Below are positions 1 to 6,373 of a stretch of 9,293 nt of DNA, one piece after another. The DNA lies in contig CALGOI010000294.1 in the NCBI GenBank assembly GCA_937959065.1, positions 1 to 9,293 on the forward strand, read 5' to 3'. The stretch comes from an uncultured Ignavibacteriota bacterium. Lineage in GTDB: Bacteria; Bacteroidota; Ignavibacteria; Tepidaquicellales; Tepidaquicellaceae. A program made the translations under genes and the position numbers. The notes under the pieces are model-generated. The model saw nothing but the letters and a program-made list of their open reading frames with translations, made no database searches and had not been told where the DNA came from. The stretch's first letter is position 1; every line of letters starts with the position of its first letter.

Positions 1-49
1 TATTATACTTGTTCACTGCATTAATCGGTGTGTTATAGTCTAGTTGCAT
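1..49 (-). CDS. 5' end of a leftward gene of unknown function (partial)
   Basis: Only the first 16 codons are in the window (MQLDYNTPINAVNKYN), running off the left edge. The start is supported by an AAGGAG-like ribosome binding site on the minus strand near 60-65, about 10 bases before the ATG, which is stronger than at any other gene here. An FNR-like box and a -10-like element lie upstream. It is the next gene downstream of the Crp/Fnr regulator in the same direction but appears to have its own promoter, so the regulator may control it. Sixteen residues are too few for me to assign a family, and no function is proposed. Confidence 0.5.
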   Translation of the reverse strand, partial: MQLDYNTPINAVNKYN

Positions 50-74
50 CTTTAAGTATCTCCTTTTTGAAATA

Positions 75-117
75 AAAATACACGGAATGATACAAAAGAT
101 GCTTTGATTTAAGTCAA
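75..117 (-). promoter_or_regulatory. FNR-like box plus -10 element ahead of the left-edge gene
   Basis: Bases 104-117 read TTGATTTAAGTCAA, that is TTGAT-N4-GTCAA, one mismatch from the FNR/DNR consensus TTGAT-N4-ATCAA. On the minus strand a TATTTT hexamer (75-80) would place a transcription start near 68-69, putting the box centre about 41-42 bases upstream. That is the classic spacing for class II activation by FNR-type regulators. The adjacent Crp/Fnr protein keeps the E-x-x-S-R recognition-helix residues that read TTGA half sites, so it is the natural candidate ligand. Binding and direction of control are inferred. Confidence 0.5.
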
Positions 118-157
118 ATTATTGAAAAAAAGGTAAAAAATAGTATTGGCAGGCGTT

Positions 158-853
158 TCAGGAAGCCAGTTTTTTTAAGTCACTGATGTTATTAATATGG
201 ATAGTTTTACCATCCACATCTATCAACCCGGTATCCTGGAGTTTCTTAAATGTTCTGGAAAGTGTCTCTAAAATCGTACCAAGGTAAGACGCAAGGTCGT
301 TCTTGCTGATATTTAAGATTATGGTATTGTCATTTCTACCGGAATTCATATACTCTGTAACAATGAATCCGGCTACTCTTTTAGTAACGTCTTTGAGCAT
401 CATCTCTTCAATGTGTCTGGTAAGATATCTCATTCTCTTTGCAAACCCGGAGAGCATTTTCATACAAAGCTTCGGATTATCTTCCATCAGCCTGATAAAC
501 TCTACAGCAGGAACTCTGAAAACGAGTGTATCATTCTCTAATGCCATGGCATTTGCGGGATAGGTAAATCCTTCATTTACGATTTTTTCGTAATTTTCAA
601 ATAATGGTACCTCTGCAAAGCTATTCCCGGGATTTATAATATGTAAAATATGCTCTCTTCCATCAGGTGATATTTTAAATATTTTAACTGAACCGACTTC
701 AACAATATAAAATCCAATATAGGGCTCAGTATCAAAAAATATCATATCTCCTTTGTCATATGTCTTTTCGCGAACAATGTTAGAGAAAACTTCAAGCTCA
801 GAATCATTGAGCCCCGAAAACAAATAGAATTTTTTCAATAGATTTTTATTCAT
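158..853 (-). CDS. Crp/Fnr-family transcriptional regulator (non-FeS, DNR-like)
   Basis: A 231-residue dimeric DNA-binding regulator with the usual two-domain layout. The N-terminal cyclic-nucleotide-binding-type beta barrel spans about 10-125 (GxxxAEVPLF near 76-85 and YPANAMAL near 98-105), a long dimer helix about 118-155, and a winged helix-turn-helix about 160-225. The recognition helix holds LETLSRTFKKL (195-205), with E196, S199 and R200 in the FNR/DNR arrangement that reads TTGAT half sites. There is one cysteine (C130), so the FNR [4Fe-4S] sensor is absent. The conserved E/R pair of true cAMP sites is not evident either, so the effector is unknown. It starts 1 bp after the stop of the nitroreductase-like gene, implying co-transcription. 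The FNR-like box just downstream suggests it controls the gene at the left edge. No convincing terminator follows, only a weak 4-bp TGGC/GCCA stem before a T-rich stretch. Family assignment is firm; the signal sensed is not known. Confidence 0.93.
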   Translation of the reverse strand: MNKNLLKKFYLFSGLNDSELEVFSNIVREKTYDKGDMIFFDTEPYIGFYIVEVGSVKIFKISPDGREHILHIINPGNSFAEVPLFENYEKIVNEGFTYPANAMALENDTLVFRVPAVEFIRLMEDNPKLCMKMLSGFAKRMRYLTRHIEEMMLKDVTKRVAGFIVTEYMNSGRNDNTIILNISKNDLASYLGTILETLSRTFKKLQDTGLIDVDGKTIHINNISDLKKLAS

Positions 854-854
854 G

Positions 855-1514
855 CTAAACCTTCATCATAATTTCATTCAATGTCTTCTTTGTTATTACC
901 GGCACCTCACAATCTTCTGCCGGGTAACCAACCGGTATCAGCATAAATGGTTTCTCGTTTTTCGGTCTGCCCAGGATATCTCTTAAAAAATTCATCGGTG
1001 ATGGCGTATGCGTTAGAGTTGCAAGCCCCATATTGTGCAGGGCTGCTAAAAGCATCCCCGTCGCAATTCCCACTGACTCATTCACATAATAATGTTTCTT
1101 TATTTTCTCATCCTCTTTCTCATAGTCGATTTTAAAAACCACAATAAGATACGGAGCAATCTCAAGGAATTCTTTGTGCCAATCCGTTCCCAGCGGTTCA
1201 AGATCCTTTAACCAAGCATCAGGCATTCTATGCTCATAACTCTCTTTCTCTTCTTTTTCAGCTGCGACTTTTATTTCCTTCTTAATGGCAGGTGATTCAA
1301 CCACCACAAATCTCCATGGCTGTTTATTCGCTCCGGAAGGTGCAGTCCCCGCAGTCAATACCGCATATTCAATGAGCTGAATATCTACCTTTTCCCGGGA
1401 AAAAGATCTCACTGACCTTCTACGCTTCATATCTTCATAGTAATCCTCCGCTCTTTCAAGCATTTCATCTCCCGGGTACTTTTTGAAATCTAAATTCTTG
1501 AATTCATAATTCAT
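855..1514 (-). CDS. Nitroreductase-fold flavoprotein, iodotyrosine deiodinase-like
   Basis: An FMN-dependent nitroreductase-superfamily protein, expected to be a cytosolic homodimer. From the ATG at 1514 it has 219 residues. A longer TTG start at 1544 (229 residues) is open, but its codon sits inside a promoter-like TAATTTTG element, so ATG is preferred. Motifs, numbered on the longer form, are RRRSVRSFS (41-49) and TAGTAPSGANKQPW (64-77) for FMN phosphate and ring contacts, the lid segment 96-124, LTHTP (177-181) near flavin N5, LGRP (191-194) and PVGYP (204-208). The order and spacing match iodotyrosine deiodinase rather than NfsB-type reductases. The three residues that grip the substrate amino acid in that enzyme (Glu, Tyr +4, Lys +21) are present as E99, Y103 and K124. 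Reductive dehalogenation of halotyrosines is therefore plausible but inferred; reduction of another aromatic is possible. It is the first gene of an operon with the Crp/Fnr regulator. Confidence 0.85.
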   Translation of the reverse strand: MNYEFKNLDFKKYPGDEMLERAEDYYEDMKRRRSVRSFSREKVDIQLIEYAVLTAGTAPSGANKQPWRFVVVESPAIKKEIKVAAEKEEKESYEHRMPDAWLKDLEPLGTDWHKEFLEIAPYLIVVFKIDYEKEDEKIKKHYYVNESVGIATGMLLAALHNMGLATLTHTPSPMNFLRDILGRPKNEKPFMLIPVGYPAEDCEVPVITKKTLNEIMMKV

Positions 1515-1541
1515 TGATATCAAAGTTTTGTTTATTACTTT

Positions 1542-1588
1542 CAAAATTAACTTATTAACAACTTTTTAACAATTTGTAAGTATTTACA
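1542..1588 (-). promoter_or_regulatory. Bacteroidetes-type promoter and inverted repeat for the nitroreductase-crp operon
   Basis: On the minus strand, TAATTTTG (1542-1549) matches the Bacteroidetes -7 consensus TAnnTTTG. A TTG (1570-1572) lies 20 bases upstream, within the usual 19-21 spacing. Immediately beyond it is TGTAA-GTAT-TTACA (1575-1588), an inverted repeat with 5-bp arms and a 4-bp centre. It sits where an activator of the Crp/Fnr class would bind, roughly 46 bases before the predicted start. Autoregulation by the operon's own regulator is possible. The region is very AT-rich, so chance matches are a real concern. Confidence 0.4.
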
Positions 1589-1710
1589 TTTTTATAATAA
1601 TTATTATTTAACCTTATTCCAAAGAATTTAATATTTAAGCTAAATTCAATAATAATACTTATTTTGAAACATTTTATTATTTTATACGAAGATTAAAATA
1701 AAACTTATAT

Positions 1711-3117
1711 ATGAAGAATATACTATCATTTTTAATTGTATTAACTACTGCATCTACAGTATTTGCTCAGCTGCCGAATCACAATATGCATATAATTGGA
1801 AACAAAAATGATTATGCAATTCCTTCTCAATTTATGGCTCCATGGAGTTATGCAGCGATTTGGGGGTATGAATCTCCTGATGGCAGAGAATACGCTATAT
1901 TAGGAGCAGCATTTGGACCTGTATTTTATGATGTAACCGATTCAGCAGATATAAAAGAGGTAGGGTTCTTTTTAGAGATCGATTCTTTAAATCCGGATCA
2001 GGGTAACCTATGGCGTGAAATGAAGGTTTATGATCATTATGCTTATATTGTTTCTGAAGCCCAAAACAGCGGGGTTTTAATTTTCGATCTTCAGTATTTA
2101 CCTGATTCGGTGAGATTAGTTCAAAGATTTATTGCTCCGGGACATTCTAGCACGCATACGATTACGCAGAATGGACCATTTTTATACATTAACGGATGCA
2201 ATACATCTTTTGGTCAGGGTACAACAGTCCTTGATCTGTCCTTAGATCCGGAAAACCCTGTAGTAAGAGGTTCATGGAATACACATTATATACACGACGC
2301 CAGAGTAATAGACGATACTATGTATGCTTCATGCATCAATGATGGTTATATGAGTATCATAGATGTATCGAATAAAGATTCACTGGTTTTGATAACCGAA
2401 TGGCTAAATAATCCAAATCCATCGACTCATAATTCTGCTCTGACAACAAACAAAGGTCACCTATTAGTAACTGATGAAGTAGGGCCTCTTCCGAGGCTAC
2501 TAAAAATCTGGGATGTAAGTGACATTTTTAACCCGATCCAGGTAGATACCTGGCAACCGCCGGGAATCACAACCGCTCGTGTACACAATGTTGAAATATA
2601 CGGCGACACAGCGTTAATTGCTCACTATACTACAGGAGTGTATTTATTAGACATATCCGATCCGGAGAACCCAACCGAAATAGCGTGGTACGATACATAC
2701 CCGGCAAACAATGGGCAGTCATACGCCGGCTGCTGGGGAGTATATAAATTCTCTTCCGGAAAAATAATAGCTTCCGACATGAATACCGGATTGTATGTAC
2801 TCGCACGCGGTAATTCAGTTGGAATTAATAACAACAATGGAATAGCCGAAGGATTCGAATTAAAACAAAATTACCCAAATCCTTTTAATCCGGGCACAGT
2901 TATATCTTTCTCGATTCCTAAAACATCCGATGTACGGCTAAGTGTATTCGATCTAAGCGGTAGGCTTGTTGCGAATGTTCTAAATGAGAAAAGAAGTGCC
3001 GGATCTTATGAAGTTACATTTAATGCAGATAACTATGGTTTATCGAGCGGAGCTTACTTTTACACATTATCGGCCGGTGAGTTCAAGGAAACAAGAAAAA
3101 TGCTGTTAATAAAATAA
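1711..3117 (+). CDS. Secreted LVIVD-repeat (choice-of-anchor B type) protein with T9SS sorting domain
   Basis: A 468-residue exported protein. Residues 1-19 form a Sec signal peptide with cleavage likely at VFA|Q. Residues about 40-365 contain successive beta-propeller-like repeats of the LVIVD kind: VFYDVTDSAD (71-80), GVLIFDLQYLPD (121-132), TTVLDLSLDPENP (171-183), MSIIDVSNKD (214-223), LKIWDVSDIFNP (264-275) and GVYLLDISDPENP (309-321). Recurrent His/Asp positions (GHSSTH, YIHDAR, STHNS, RVHNVE) are typical of choice-of-anchor B family proteins. Residues 382-468 are a type IX secretion C-terminal domain beginning FELKQNYPNPFNP and ending in a basic RKMLLIK tail. The product is expected to cross the outer membrane by the type IX system and be released or surface-attached. 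No enzymatic motif is seen, and the ligand and role are unknown. It stands alone, convergent with the fumarase. Confidence 0.9.
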   Translation: MKNILSFLIVLTTASTVFAQLPNHNMHIIGNKNDYAIPSQFMAPWSYAAIWGYESPDGREYAILGAAFGPVFYDVTDSADIKEVGFFLEIDSLNPDQGNLWREMKVYDHYAYIVSEAQNSGVLIFDLQYLPDSVRLVQRFIAPGHSSTHTITQNGPFLYINGCNTSFGQGTTVLDLSLDPENPVVRGSWNTHYIHDARVIDDTMYASCINDGYMSIIDVSNKDSLVLITEWLNNPNPSTHNSALTTNKGHLLVTDEVGPLPRLLKIWDVSDIFNPIQVDTWQPPGITTARVHNVEIYGDTALIAHYTTGVYLLDISDPENPTEIAWYDTYPANNGQSYAGCWGVYKFSSGKIIASDMNTGLYVLARGNSVGINNNNGIAEGFELKQNYPNPFNPGTVISFSIPKTSDVRLSVFDLSGRLVANVLNEKRSAGSYEVTFNADNYGLSSGAYFYTLSAGEFKETRKMLLIK

Positions 3118-3135
3118 TTTGATAGATAAAAAGCA

Positions 3136-3162
3136 AAAAAGGCGGTTTAAGACCGCCTTTTT
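3136..3162. terminator. Bidirectional intrinsic terminator
   Basis: GGCGGT (3141-3146), loop TTAAG, ACCGCC (3152-3157), flanked by five or more A on the left and five T on the right. The stem is therefore followed by a T run on both strands (six T on the minus strand). It lies between the convergent exported-protein gene and the fumarase gene and should stop both transcripts. Confidence 0.92.
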
Positions 3163-3180
3163 GAAAACAATTTAAGATTT

Positions 3181-4581
3181 TTAATTTTCACCTAAGTTAC
3201 CAACCATCTTCTTAGGATCCACTTTTTCGGTAAATTCTTCATCCGTTAATAATCCTAATTCAACTGCCGCTTCTCTTAACGTTTTATTTTCTTTATGCGC
3301 TTTCTTTGCTATCTTTGCAGCGTTTTCATATCCGATGTGAGGATTTAGGGCTGTTACAAGCATCAATGAATTCTCAACGTGCTTATTAATTGCATCATAG
3401 TTTGGTTCAATACCGAACGCACAGTTATTATTAAAAGATACACACGCATCGCCAATCAACCTTGCTGAATTAAGCAGGTTGTATATCATCATCGGTTTAA
3501 AAACATTTAATTCAAAATGACCACTCATTCCGCCGACAGAAATCGCAGTATCATTCCCTATCACCTGGCCACAAGCCATCGTTAATGCTTTACATCTTGT
3601 AGGATGTACTTTTCCCGGCATTATCGACGATCCCGGCTCGTTTTCGGGAATTAATATTTCCCCTATTCCGCTACGTGGACCGCTTGCCAGCATGCGGATA
3701 TCGTTACCTATCTTCATCAGACTTACCGCAAGTGTCTTTAATGCACCGGATGCTTCGACAATAGCGTCATTAGCTGCCAGCGCTTCGAATTTGTTTGGTG
3801 CTGTCTTAAATTTATAGCCGGTTAACTCCGAAATATACTGTGCTACCATTTCAGCGTAACCCTTAGGTACATTAAGACCTGTTCCCACTGCTGAACCTCC
3901 CAGAGCAAGTTCAGATAAATGCTCAAGAGTGTTTTTTAATGTTTTAATACCATGATCGAGCTGCGCGACATATCCGGAGAATTCCTGTCCTAATGTCAGC
4001 GGCGTTGCATCCATAAAGTGGGTTCTGCCAATCTTGACTACGTCCATGAACTGCTTTGATTTCTCATCGAGTGTGTTTCGCAGCTTTTCAACGCCCGGTA
4101 ATGTTACCTCGCATATCATCTTCATTGCTGCTATATTCATTGCAGTCGGAAAAGTGTCATTCGATGACTGGGATTTATTCACATCATCATTAGGATGCAG
4201 AAATTTATTCTTATCATCGAGATTTCCGCCATGGATAACATGTCCCCTGTTCGCAATAACTTCATTTACATTCATATTGGATTGTGTCCCTGACCCGGTC
4301 TGCCATACTACGAGCGGGAACTGGTCATCTAACTTCCCTTTCAGTATTTCATCACAAACCTGTTTTATGAGCTCCATCTTATCCTTAGCCAATATCTCAC
4401 TCTCAAAATTTGCCATCGCAGCAGCTTTCTTAAGATATGCAAATGCGTATATCACTTCCTTAGGCATCTTCCTCGTTCCTATCTTGAAATTTTCCTTTGA
4501 GCGTTGTGTCTGAGCGCCCCAGTACTTATCAGCCGGCACCCTCACTTCGCCCATAGTATCATGTTCCATTCTGAATGACAT
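3181..4581 (-). CDS. fumC: Class II fumarate hydratase
   Basis: A 466-residue fumarase that interconverts fumarate and L-malate in the TCA cycle; the class works as an iron-independent cytosolic homotetramer. Length and residue numbering match E. coli FumC closely. GSGTQSNMNVNE (96-107), SQSSNDTFPTA (137-147), GRTHFMDATP with the catalytic His188 (185-194), and the flexible loop EPGSSIMPGK with catalytic Ser318 and Lys324 (315-324) are all present. One departure is notable. The family signature GSSxMPxKxN normally ends in Asn326, a substrate-contacting residue, but here it is His326 (MPGKVHPTRC, codon CAT). The frame is intact with no sign of decay, so the gene is probably functional. Aspartase is less likely because overall spacing and the GRTHxxDATP block favour fumarase. 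It is transcribed alone, divergent from the phosphorylase pair, and ends at the shared terminator. Confidence 0.95.
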   Translation of the reverse strand: MSFRMEHDTMGEVRVPADKYWGAQTQRSKENFKIGTRKMPKEVIYAFAYLKKAAAMANFESEILAKDKMELIKQVCDEILKGKLDDQFPLVVWQTGSGTQSNMNVNEVIANRGHVIHGGNLDDKNKFLHPNDDVNKSQSSNDTFPTAMNIAAMKMICEVTLPGVEKLRNTLDEKSKQFMDVVKIGRTHFMDATPLTLGQEFSGYVAQLDHGIKTLKNTLEHLSELALGGSAVGTGLNVPKGYAEMVAQYISELTGYKFKTAPNKFEALAANDAIVEASGALKTLAVSLMKIGNDIRMLASGPRSGIGEILIPENEPGSSIMPGKVHPTRCKALTMACGQVIGNDTAISVGGMSGHFELNVFKPMMIYNLLNSARLIGDACVSFNNNCAFGIEPNYDAINKHVENSLMLVTALNPHIGYENAAKIAKKAHKENKTLREAAVELGLLTDEEFTEKVDPKKMVGNLGEN

Positions 4582-4737
4582 ATATCTGTATTTGATTTTA
4601 TCTTTAAAAATACCAATTAATCAGTGCAAATTAAATTTAAAAATTAGGGACAAACTAATTCTAAATACATCTTTTTACATAGTCATCCATTTTTCTAACT
4701 GCTATATTGTTTAATAATTTTCAAAATTCATTCATTC

Positions 4738-5547
4738 TTGAGCGATTCTTCCCTTGTAAATACATTCGGCGTCCTGGAAAAATATACAGGTGAAAAGTAT
4801 CCTGTAGGAATTATACTCGGGACAGGTTTAAGTAAACTGGTTGACAAGATAGATATTACACATTCTATAGACTACGCTGATATCCCTGAATTTCCAATAC
4901 CAACGGTTGAATTCCACGGCGGTAAACTCATACTCGGCAAAATAGCCGGTAAAAATGTTGCTGCCTTATCAGGCAGATTTCATCTATATGAGGGTTACTC
5001 TGTTCAGCAGATCACTTACCCTGTTCTTGCCTTAAAATATCTCGGAGCGAAGCATCTGATTGTATCAAATGCATCCGGCGCATTAAACCCGGTTTACAAT
5101 ACTGCCGACCTGGTAGCTATCAGGTCCCATATAAATTTCCAGTTCAGGAATCAACCGGATCAGGGAACACATTTTCCGGGAGTGAAACCAATTAAACCTT
5201 ACCCCCGGAAGCTAAATGAAATTCTTTCATCCGTAGCTCTGCAAAATGAATTAACCCTGCATAGAGGTAATTATGTCTCTGTTACCGGTCCGTGCCTTGA
5301 GACAAGAGCTGAATACAGAATGCTTAGAATGCTCGGCGCGGATGTGGTAGGAATGTCCACAATACCTGAGGTAATGCTCGCATCTAAGCTGGGAATCCAG
5401 ACTTTGGGAATTTCTATCATTACGGACCTAGGCTTTCCCGATACACTAAAAGTTGCCAAACGTGAGCATAGCATTGAAGCAGCATCAGTTGCAGAACCCA
5501 ATCTAACCAAACTAAGCTCAAAATTTATCGAAAGACTTGAACTATGA
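4738..5547 (+). CDS. Purine nucleoside phosphorylase, trimeric family (first of a pair)
   Basis: Phosphorolysis of purine nucleosides to base and (deoxy)ribose-1-phosphate, part of purine salvage. The 269 residues fit the low-molecular-mass trimeric family. Conserved sites are the phosphate loop IILGTGL (25-31), RFHLYEGY (80-87, with R80, H82, Y84), SNASGALNP (110-118), GPCLETRAEY (184-193, with E188), GMSTIPE (205-211) and ITDLG (228-232). The position of the human base-binding Asn243 is Asp230 here, as in Bacteroides-type enzymes. The segment after HINF (131-134) is shortened and lacks the usual NPLxG...RFPDMSxxYD block. The start is TTG: an in-frame stop lies at 4696-4698 and no ATG occurs between it and residue 1, though nearby ATT/ATA codons cannot be excluded. 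It overlaps the next gene by ATGA, so the two are translationally coupled. The family is secure; full activity alone is less so because of the missing block. Confidence 0.9.
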   Translation: MSDSSLVNTFGVLEKYTGEKYPVGIILGTGLSKLVDKIDITHSIDYADIPEFPIPTVEFHGGKLILGKIAGKNVAALSGRFHLYEGYSVQQITYPVLALKYLGAKHLIVSNASGALNPVYNTADLVAIRSHINFQFRNQPDQGTHFPGVKPIKPYPRKLNEILSSVALQNELTLHRGNYVSVTGPCLETRAEYRMLRMLGADVVGMSTIPEVMLASKLGIQTLGISIITDLGFPDTLKVAKREHSIEAASVAEPNLTKLSSKFIERLEL

Positions 5548-6368
5548 CATTAAAACGTGAATCAGCGATTAGATCATCTTCACTTATCAGGGAACAATTC
5601 CCGGAAAATTTTAACCCTGAATTGGCAATTATAACGGAATCACATTCCGGTTTTTTACAAGAGTTTAATGTTATTAAAGAAATAACAGAAGGTGTATCGG
5701 ATTTAACAGGCGATGCCGGTTCAGTAATTCTTGCTGATTCCGGTTCAGGTGACCTTATAATCTTAAAAGGACGAAGACACTATTACGACGGAACACCTAT
5801 GAGAGATCTTTCACATTCGGTATACTCTTTAAGTGAACTTGGTATTACAAAGCTTCTTTCAATAGATGAATGCGCTATTTTAAATCCCAGGTTTTCAGTT
5901 GGTGAGATAGCTCTTATCTATGACCAGATTAATTTAATGGGAGGTAATCCACTCATTGGTGAAAATGATAATAAAATTGGATTGCGCTTTCCGGATATGA
6001 GTGAACCGTACGACAATGAATTATTTGATATATGTAAGAATGTCCTTATTGACGAGAACATTTATCCCAATGAATCCATTTACGTTGGAGTTACCGGTCC
6101 GGCAGGTGAAACAGACGCGGAAGCTTCCTTTTACAGGCTGATTCACGGAGATATCCTTGGTTATTCGCTTGTACCGGAAAACATTACTGCAGTTCATGCC
6201 GGGATCAGGTTTATGGGGATTGGATTGCTGACCAGAAGTCTTATCGCGGACCAAATGAGGATTTCTGAAGATACTCCGGATATGATAACCATAAAAGCTT
6301 CACAAAATAGGATTAAAGCTGAAGAAGTACTATCTGGGGTTATTAAAAAAATATTGTGTGAGATCTGA
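5544..6368 (+). CDS. Divergent, partly degenerate purine nucleoside phosphorylase paralogue
   Basis: A 274-residue homologue of the preceding phosphorylase, started by the ATG of an ATGA overlap. It keeps GRRHYYDG (76-83, with R77, H79, Y81), INLMGGNPLIG (129-139), RFPDMSEPYD (148-157) and VTGPAGETDAE (183-193, with E189). Other active-site elements are altered. The phosphate loop is changed to ITESHSG (30-36), the SNASGG-like strand is now SIDECAILNP (106-115), the Met of GMS is Tyr207, and the Thr-Asp of ITD is Thr-Arg (R231). Catalysis on ordinary nucleosides is therefore doubtful. The block it retains around 129-157 is the one its partner has lost. In trimeric phosphorylases this region reaches the neighbouring subunit's active site, so a heteromeric enzyme is a reasonable inference. 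Alternatives are a regulatory subunit or an enzyme with a different substrate. Only 5 bp separate its stop from the convergent radical SAM gene. Confidence 0.8.
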   Translation: MTLKRESAIRSSSLIREQFPENFNPELAIITESHSGFLQEFNVIKEITEGVSDLTGDAGSVILADSGSGDLIILKGRRHYYDGTPMRDLSHSVYSLSELGITKLLSIDECAILNPRFSVGEIALIYDQINLMGGNPLIGENDNKIGLRFPDMSEPYDNELFDICKNVLIDENIYPNESIYVGVTGPAGETDAEASFYRLIHGDILGYSLVPENITAVHAGIRFMGIGLLTRSLIADQMRISEDTPDMITIKASQNRIKAEEVLSGVIKKILCEI

Positions 6369-6373
6369 ATGAA

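Noticed and set aside
1514..1523. TTGATATCAA palindrome overlapping the deiodinase-like start, resembling two FNR half sites
   Set aside because: The half sites abut with no 4-bp spacer, so it does not fit FNR/DNR binding; probably chance in AT-rich DNA.
1515..1544. N-terminal extension of the deiodinase-like protein from a TTG codon
   Set aside because: The TTG lies within the TAATTTTG promoter-like element and the extra ten residues match no family feature; the ATG at 1514 is preferred.
4582..4737. Promoters for the divergent fumarase and phosphorylase genes
   Set aside because: Several TAnTTTG-like strings occur, but none has both the right internal spacing and a TTG at 19-21 bases, so no call is made for this 156-base stretch.
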